Positions 5,929-8,785 of a DNA stretch of 8,785 bases are shown piece by piece. The translations under genes and the position numbers were made by a program. The stretch is from Bacteroidota bacterium (lineage in GTDB: Bacteria; Bacteroidota; Bacteroidia; Bacteroidales; Dysgonomonadaceae), in contig JAEWQF010000077.1 in assembly GCA_023399295.1 (NCBI GenBank), positions 1 through 8,785 of the forward strand, read 5' to 3'. The notes under the pieces were generated by a model. It made no database searches and was not told the origin of the DNA. It was given only the letters and a program-made list of their open reading frames with translations. The number at the start of each line of letters is the position of its first letter. Within the stretch, counting starts at the first letter, position 1.

Positions 5929-6915
5929 ATGAATATAGTTTCATTTTTTTCAGGTGCAGGGGGGTTAGATCTTGGTTTTAAAAAAGCAGGGTTTAATATT
6001 ATATGGGCAAATGAGTTTGATAAAGAAATTTGGGAAACTTATAAGAAGAACCATACAAATACTTTTTTAGATACTCGAAGTATTTCTGATATAAACGCAG
6101 ATGAAGTACCCGACTGTGATGGAATTATTGGAGGTCCACCCTGTCAAAGTTGGAGTGAAGCAGGTGCAGGAAGAGGAATCAAAGATAAAAGAGGTCAATT
6201 ATTTTTTGATTTTATAAGAATTCTTGAAGCCAAACAGCCATTATTTTTTTTAGCTGAAAACGTTTCTGGGATGTTAGCAAACACACATTCAGAAGCATTC
6301 TTAAATATTCAGGAATTATTTAGACAAGCTGGTTACAGACTTACTGTTAATCTTGTTAATGCAAAAGATTATAATGTGCCGCAGGTTAGAAAAAGAGTAA
6401 TCTTCGTAGGTTATAGAAATGATTTAAATTTAGAATTTTCCGTACCCCCAAAATGTAAAACTCAGATAACATTAAGAGATGCAATAGCTGATCTTGAAGA
6501 TAGTGCAATACCGGCACGTGAAAAAAATTATACTAATGGACAATTTGGGAAAATTGCAAATAATGAATATATGAACGGGGGATTTTCAACTATTTTTATG
6601 TCTAGAAATAGAGTAAAAAGTTGGGATGAACAATCATTTACAATTCAGGCAGGAGGAAGACACGCACCAATTCACCCAAAAGCACCAAAAATGGAAAAGG
6701 TTGAAACCGATCTATTTGAATTTAAAAAAGGTTCAGAGAATTTATACAGAAGATTAAGCGTTAGAGAGTGTGCAAGAATACAGACATTCCCGGATGATTT
6801 CATTTTTTATTATAATAATCTTGTTTCAGCTTATAAAATGATAGGAAACGCAGTGCCTGTCAATTTAGCCTATGAACTAGCTAAACAAATCAAATTAGAC
6901 TTGAAGATAAAATAA
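5929..6915 (+). CDS. Type II C5-cytosine DNA methyltransferase (M.HaeIII-like)
   Basis: A 328-residue enzyme that transfers a methyl group from S-adenosylmethionine to C5 of cytosine in a specific site, protecting host DNA from the linked endonuclease. All main motifs are in order: motif I FSGAGGLDLGF (7-17) for cofactor binding, motif IV GGPPCQSWS (68-76) with catalytic C72, motif VI ENV (110-112), motif VIII QVRKR (152-156), motif IX RRLSVRECARIQTFPDD (274-290) and motif X GNAVPVNLA (307-315). The target-recognition segment (219-253) contains FSTIFMSRNRVK and GGRHAPIHPKAPKM. The overall sequence and the SRNR stretch strongly resemble M.HaeIII (GGCC) as I remember it, but the AGGRHAPIHP part differs from its SGRQCQLHP, so specificity for GGCC or a related G/C-rich site is a guess. 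Length is normal for the family. Divergent from the controller-endonuclease operon, with its own consensus promoter and a terminator just after it. Confidence 0.95.
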   Translation: MNIVSFFSGAGGLDLGFKKAGFNIIWANEFDKEIWETYKKNHTNTFLDTRSISDINADEVPDCDGIIGGPPCQSWSEAGAGRGIKDKRGQLFFDFIRILEAKQPLFFLAENVSGMLANTHSEAFLNIQELFRQAGYRLTVNLVNAKDYNVPQVRKRVIFVGYRNDLNLEFSVPPKCKTQITLRDAIADLEDSAIPAREKNYTNGQFGKIANNEYMNGGFSTIFMSRNRVKSWDEQSFTIQAGGRHAPIHPKAPKMEKVETDLFEFKKGSENLYRRLSVRECARIQTFPDDFIFYYNNLVSAYKMIGNAVPVNLAYELAKQIKLDLKIK

Positions 6916-6935
6916 TAAAGAATTACTTATTTATT

Positions 6936-6969
6936 AAAGCCCCAAAACAGTCAGTCTCAGGGCTTTTTT
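6936..6969 (+). terminator. Rho-independent terminator of the methyltransferase gene
   Basis: AAAGCCC (6936-6942) and GGGCTTT (6960-6966) pair perfectly over a 17-base loop, with the T-run continuing to 6969, 20 bases after the stop codon. On the opposite strand the stem is followed by AATAAATAAG rather than a T-run, so it looks one-directional. Confidence 0.8.
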
Positions 6970-7053
6970 CTTTATAGAAGTTTATTAAAGATATATCTTT
7001 TTCAAAGTATGTTTACAAATTCTTTTTTCTACTGATGATTTGTCAACTCTTCT

Positions 7054-7293
7054 TTACTTCTCTACAACTTTAAACTCATAGTTAAGACAAACTGAAAAGC
7101 GAATTAGATAGTCCACAGTAATACTAAATTTTCCGTTCTCTATTTTTGAAATTGTTGAACGGTTTATATTCATCATTTCTGCAAGTTCTTCTTGGCTGTA
7201 CCCCCTTTGTTCACGAATAAGCCTTATTTTTTCTCCAAGCCTTATTCGATATTCTTTTATTTGTTCTTCTCCTATTCTAAATTCTACACTCAT
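7054..7293 (-). CDS. XRE-family transcriptional regulator
   Basis: A 79-residue protein with one helix-turn-helix domain. The LGEKIRLIREQRGYSQEELAEMMNINRSTISKIENGKFSIT run (19-59) is a textbook XRE/Cro fold with SQEELA as helix 2 and NRSTISKIENG as the recognition region. The N-terminal 18 residues are charged and may form a short helix for dimerisation. The start is taken at ATG 7293; the upstream in-frame TTG at 7296 would add one residue. It is the second gene of an operon, 10 bases after the 132-residue gene, and the operon is headed by a long palindrome that is the obvious candidate for its binding site. The sequence is distinct from the controller at 5587-5790. It could regulate only its own operon or other genes beyond the window. 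Confidence 0.87.
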   Translation of the reverse strand: MSVEFRIGEEQIKEYRIRLGEKIRLIREQRGYSQEELAEMMNINRSTISKIENGKFSITVDYLIRFSVCLNYEFKVVEK

Positions 7294-7303
7294 CAAATTT
7301 TTT

Positions 7304-7702
7304 TTAGTTCACAAATAGTGTTCCCGTGTGTTCTATCCCGTTTTTGTCTTGAATTGTTAACCAAACATTCGTTTCAACTCCTTTTACTCCTTTTGATAAG
7401 TCTAGGGATATTTTCTGTTCACTAACTCTTACAACTTTTCCGGTTGCCTCTGAATAATCTGCTTTTTGTATAGTTACTTCGTATCCTATAAGGTCAGAAG
7501 TGTCAACTTCTACAACTTTAAGGTCGTCTAGTAGTACTGTGTTGATTGGTGGGAAAGAAAGACCAGTATTTAAAGCTTTAATGTCTGCTCTTGGTTTCTC
7601 AACGTCTTCTTTAATTTCTAAAACAACATAAAGCTGGTCTGGATCTTCGTCTGGTAGTGGTGTGTGAAACTTTGCCACTTGTCCTGGTTTGTTTGGTTTC
7701 AT
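7304..7702 (-). CDS. Conserved hypothetical protein, beta-rich
   Basis: A 132-residue acidic protein without a family name I can assign, though the run KPGQVAKFHTPLPDEDPDQLYVVLEI (5-30) has the look of a conserved Bacteroidota mobile-element protein found beside small XRE regulators. The sequence alternates hydrophobic and polar residues with many Val/Ile/Thr, suggesting two small beta barrels: residues 5-66, ending VLLDDLKVVEV, and residues 72-132, starting GYEVTIQKADYSEATGKVVRV and ending HTGTLFVN. There is no signal peptide, membrane helix or catalytic motif. The glycine-rich first barrel could be SH3- or KOW-like, but that is a shape argument only. It is the first gene of the operon with the XRE regulator and starts at ATG 7702 behind a consensus -7 box. 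It may modify the regulator's activity or form an antitoxin-like pair with it; nothing in the sequence decides this. Confidence 0.75.
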   Translation of the reverse strand: MKPNKPGQVAKFHTPLPDEDPDQLYVVLEIKEDVEKPRADIKALNTGLSFPPINTVLLDDLKVVEVDTSDLIGYEVTIQKADYSEATGKVVRVSEQKISLDLSKGVKGVETNVWLTIQDKNGIEHTGTLFVN

Positions 7703-7756
7703 AGTACAATTTGCAGAATTTTAAGCGTTGCCCCCGCTTTAATTTTATTACTGAGC

Positions 7757-7789
7757 CAAAGATAATAATTACAAACTTAAATTGTGCAA
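7757..7789 (-). promoter_or_regulatory. Promoter of the hypothetical-XRE operon
   Basis: On the minus strand: TTG (7789-7787), 22-base spacer, TATCTTTG (7764-7757), a perfect TAnnTTTG box. The spacer is slightly long. The -33 TTG sits inside the 26-base palindrome at 7779-7804. The leader to ATG 7702 would be about 45-50 bases. Confidence 0.55.
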
Positions 7790-7804
7790 TATATTGCACA
7801 ATTT
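7779..7804. promoter_or_regulatory. 26-base perfect palindrome, likely XRE operator
   Basis: The half-site AAATTGTGCAATA is followed directly by its exact reverse complement, so 26 of 26 positions are symmetric about 7791/7792. It covers the -33 element of the operon that encodes an XRE regulator, the usual place for an autorepressor site. It is not followed by a T-run in the direction of that operon, which argues against a terminator there. Confidence 0.75.
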
Positions 7805-8440
7805 TTTCAACAATAGATAATATTTATATGATGAATAATCATCATTCCTTATGTTTACAACTGACTCGTACAAATTTTATATTGCTTTGATTTATCTACT
7901 CCTTATCCTTATTCGAAAATTCTTTCATTGCATAGAAATATTATTTGACAACTTATGTCATTGATACAAATATGTACAAATAATAAGAACCAAAGAGATT
8001 TAGCCCCCCGGCAAAAACAACCTTTACATATCAAAATCCTTCCGAATAAATATTCATCTTTTGGAATATCAAATTCCGCTATTCAAATCATTCGGTCACA
8101 AAGCCAAATGGGGGAGGGCTGGGTTTTAATTCCATATTCGTGCAAACAAGCATTGCCAACTTTTCAAACAGATAAACCTCTCAATCCCCCATTTACCCCT
8201 GTTCCCCTTACCCGCAAAGGCTGTTTTTGCCTTACCGGTAGTGAAATCCATCTACCAACTTATGTTCCTTGCAACATCCCCCTTCACACCGCATCTCAAC
8301 AGTTTCCCAATCATCAACCGGTCTCCCCGTTTCTAATCCGAAGCCGGTTTTTCTCCGCCCCATCACTCCCACCACCCCACAAAGCCCAACCGGAACAGGA
8401 AATAAGGTGTTCGTCAATCGCTCACTTAGTTCACAAAACA

Positions 8441-8549
8441 TGTGTGCAAGGGCAAGCAAGTGGCTTGAAAAAAATCTCCACCTTTTGGAGATCCGCCTGC
8501 GGCTCCTCTCTTTCAAAAGGTAGTATTTTTTTCGCCACCCTTGCACACA
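8441..8549. repeat. 109-base nested inverted repeat (long hairpin)
   Basis: Four paired segments nest about one centre: TGTGTGCAAGGG (8441-8452) with CCCTTGCACACA (8538-8549); AAAAAAAT (8468-8475) with ATTTTTTT (8525-8532); ACCTTTT (8480-8486) with AAAAGGT (8515-8521); GGAG (8487-8490) with CTCC (8503-8506), capped by CCGC/GCGG (8493-8502). TGGC (8461-8464) can also pair with GCCA (8534-8537). Short asymmetric bulges separate the stems. The A and T tracts inside the stem mean it is not a simple terminator. Confidence 0.85.
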
Positions 8550-8611
8550 CCGCATCCACACTTAGCTCTTGCGCTCCAATTCACTTCGCTACCGTCCCCC
8601 TCAACTGCTAT

Positions 8612-8649
8612 GTGATTGGCATCTACAATCCAACAGCGTTCCCAATCAC
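8612..8649. repeat. Second inverted repeat
   Basis: GTGATTGG (8612-8619) pairs exactly with CCAATCAC (8642-8649) around a 22-base loop. It lies 63 bases right of the long hairpin. No T-run follows on the plus side. Confidence 0.55.
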
Positions 8650-8785
8650 GACCAATCTAAGGTCGCTTCGTTTGGTGCTCATCGCTGCGTGGCTGCTTGT
8701 TTTGTTGCACAACGCTCGCTCAATCCTCACGCGTGGCTACTCTTGCCCCCTTAAATCCCCAATAAGGTATTCGCTTCGCTCATTC

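Larger units (their letters stand above)
8401..8773 (+). repeat. Spaced direct repeat AATAAGGT[G/A]TTCG
   Basis: Copies at 8401-8413 and 8761-8773 match at 12 of 13 positions, 360 bases apart. Each is followed within a few bases by a TCGCTC word (8418-8423; 8776-8781). They bracket the two hairpins. Confidence 0.5.
7805..8785. other. About 980 bases without a convincing gene
   Basis: The left part (7805-8000) is A/T-rich, with a small palindrome ATGATGA-ATAA-TCATCAT at 7828-7845. At 8041-8095 lie CCGAAT (8042-8047) with ATTCGG (8090-8095) and, inside them, GGAAT/ATTCC (8063-8077), which could form a weak stem. From about 8110 the DNA becomes C-rich on the plus strand (CCCCCATTTACCCC at 8187-8200) and higher in G+C. 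Frames of 60-110 residues are open on both strands across 8232-8754, but the peptides are low-complexity and Arg- or Pro/Ser-rich with no family likeness. Structural features are listed separately. A structured noncoding RNA, a transfer origin or the end of a mobile element are the readings I consider. Confidence 0.5.

Noticed and set aside
7611..7799. A 62-codon minus-strand frame upstream of and overlapping the 132-residue gene
   Set aside because: It covers the promoter and most of the palindrome, and reads out of frame through the start of the better-supported gene.
8232..8561. A 109-codon minus-strand frame with an Arg-rich product
   Set aside because: It runs straight through the long nested hairpin, the peptide is low-complexity, and plus-strand frames of similar length are open in the same region. 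This suggests stop-poor composition rather than a gene.
1..8785. tRNA, rRNA, CRISPR array, transposase or integrase genes
   Set aside because: None recognised on either strand. The repeats found are not spaced like a CRISPR array, and no recombinase motif is present in the window.

Overview
The window reads as Bacteroidota DNA, probably from a mobile or accessory region. Several intergenic stretches carry matches to the Bacteroidota sigma-ABfr promoter (TTTG or TTG, about 19-21 bases, TAnnTTTG). Starts are preceded by A/T-rich sequence rather than a Shine-Dalgarno run. The first complete gene belongs to a Bacteroidota family (DUF6371). All homology statements are from memory and motif reading; no database search was run.

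Layout. 1-1538 is a module of visibly higher G+C: the tail of an unidentified gene, a GGTAAC-type repeat array with inverted copies, and a DUF6371/Toprim primase-like gene with a low-complexity linker. 1543-4543 turns A/T-rich. It holds a SLOG (DUF2493) protein and a PD-(D/E)XK nuclease-like protein on the minus strand, and divergently a 444-residue protein that appears to combine RNA polymerase alpha-CTD-like helix-hairpin-helix segments with a sigma region 4-like helix-turn-helix. 4650-6915 is a complete-looking type II restriction-modification system: controller and putative endonuclease on the minus strand, C5-cytosine methyltransferase divergent on the plus strand. The 138 bases between controller and methyltransferase hold two opposing promoters and an inverted-repeat operator candidate. 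7054-7702 is a two-gene minus-strand operon (conserved beta-rich hypothetical plus XRE regulator) headed by a 26-base perfect palindrome overlapping its likely -33 element. 7703-8785 has no convincing gene. Its right half is higher in G+C and carries a nested 109-base inverted repeat, a second hairpin, a spaced direct repeat and many TCGCT words, which suggests a structured RNA, transfer origin or element end.

How it fits together. The middle is an accessory defence-type island: a controller-regulated restriction-modification system beside a nuclease-like protein, a SLOG-domain protein and a transcription-machinery look-alike. Each of the two XRE regulators sits beside a symmetric site overlapping the -33 region of its own promoter, the arrangement expected for self-limiting regulation. 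The least familiar parts are the alpha-CTD/sigma-4-like protein, the GGTAAC array and the large hairpin region at the right end.
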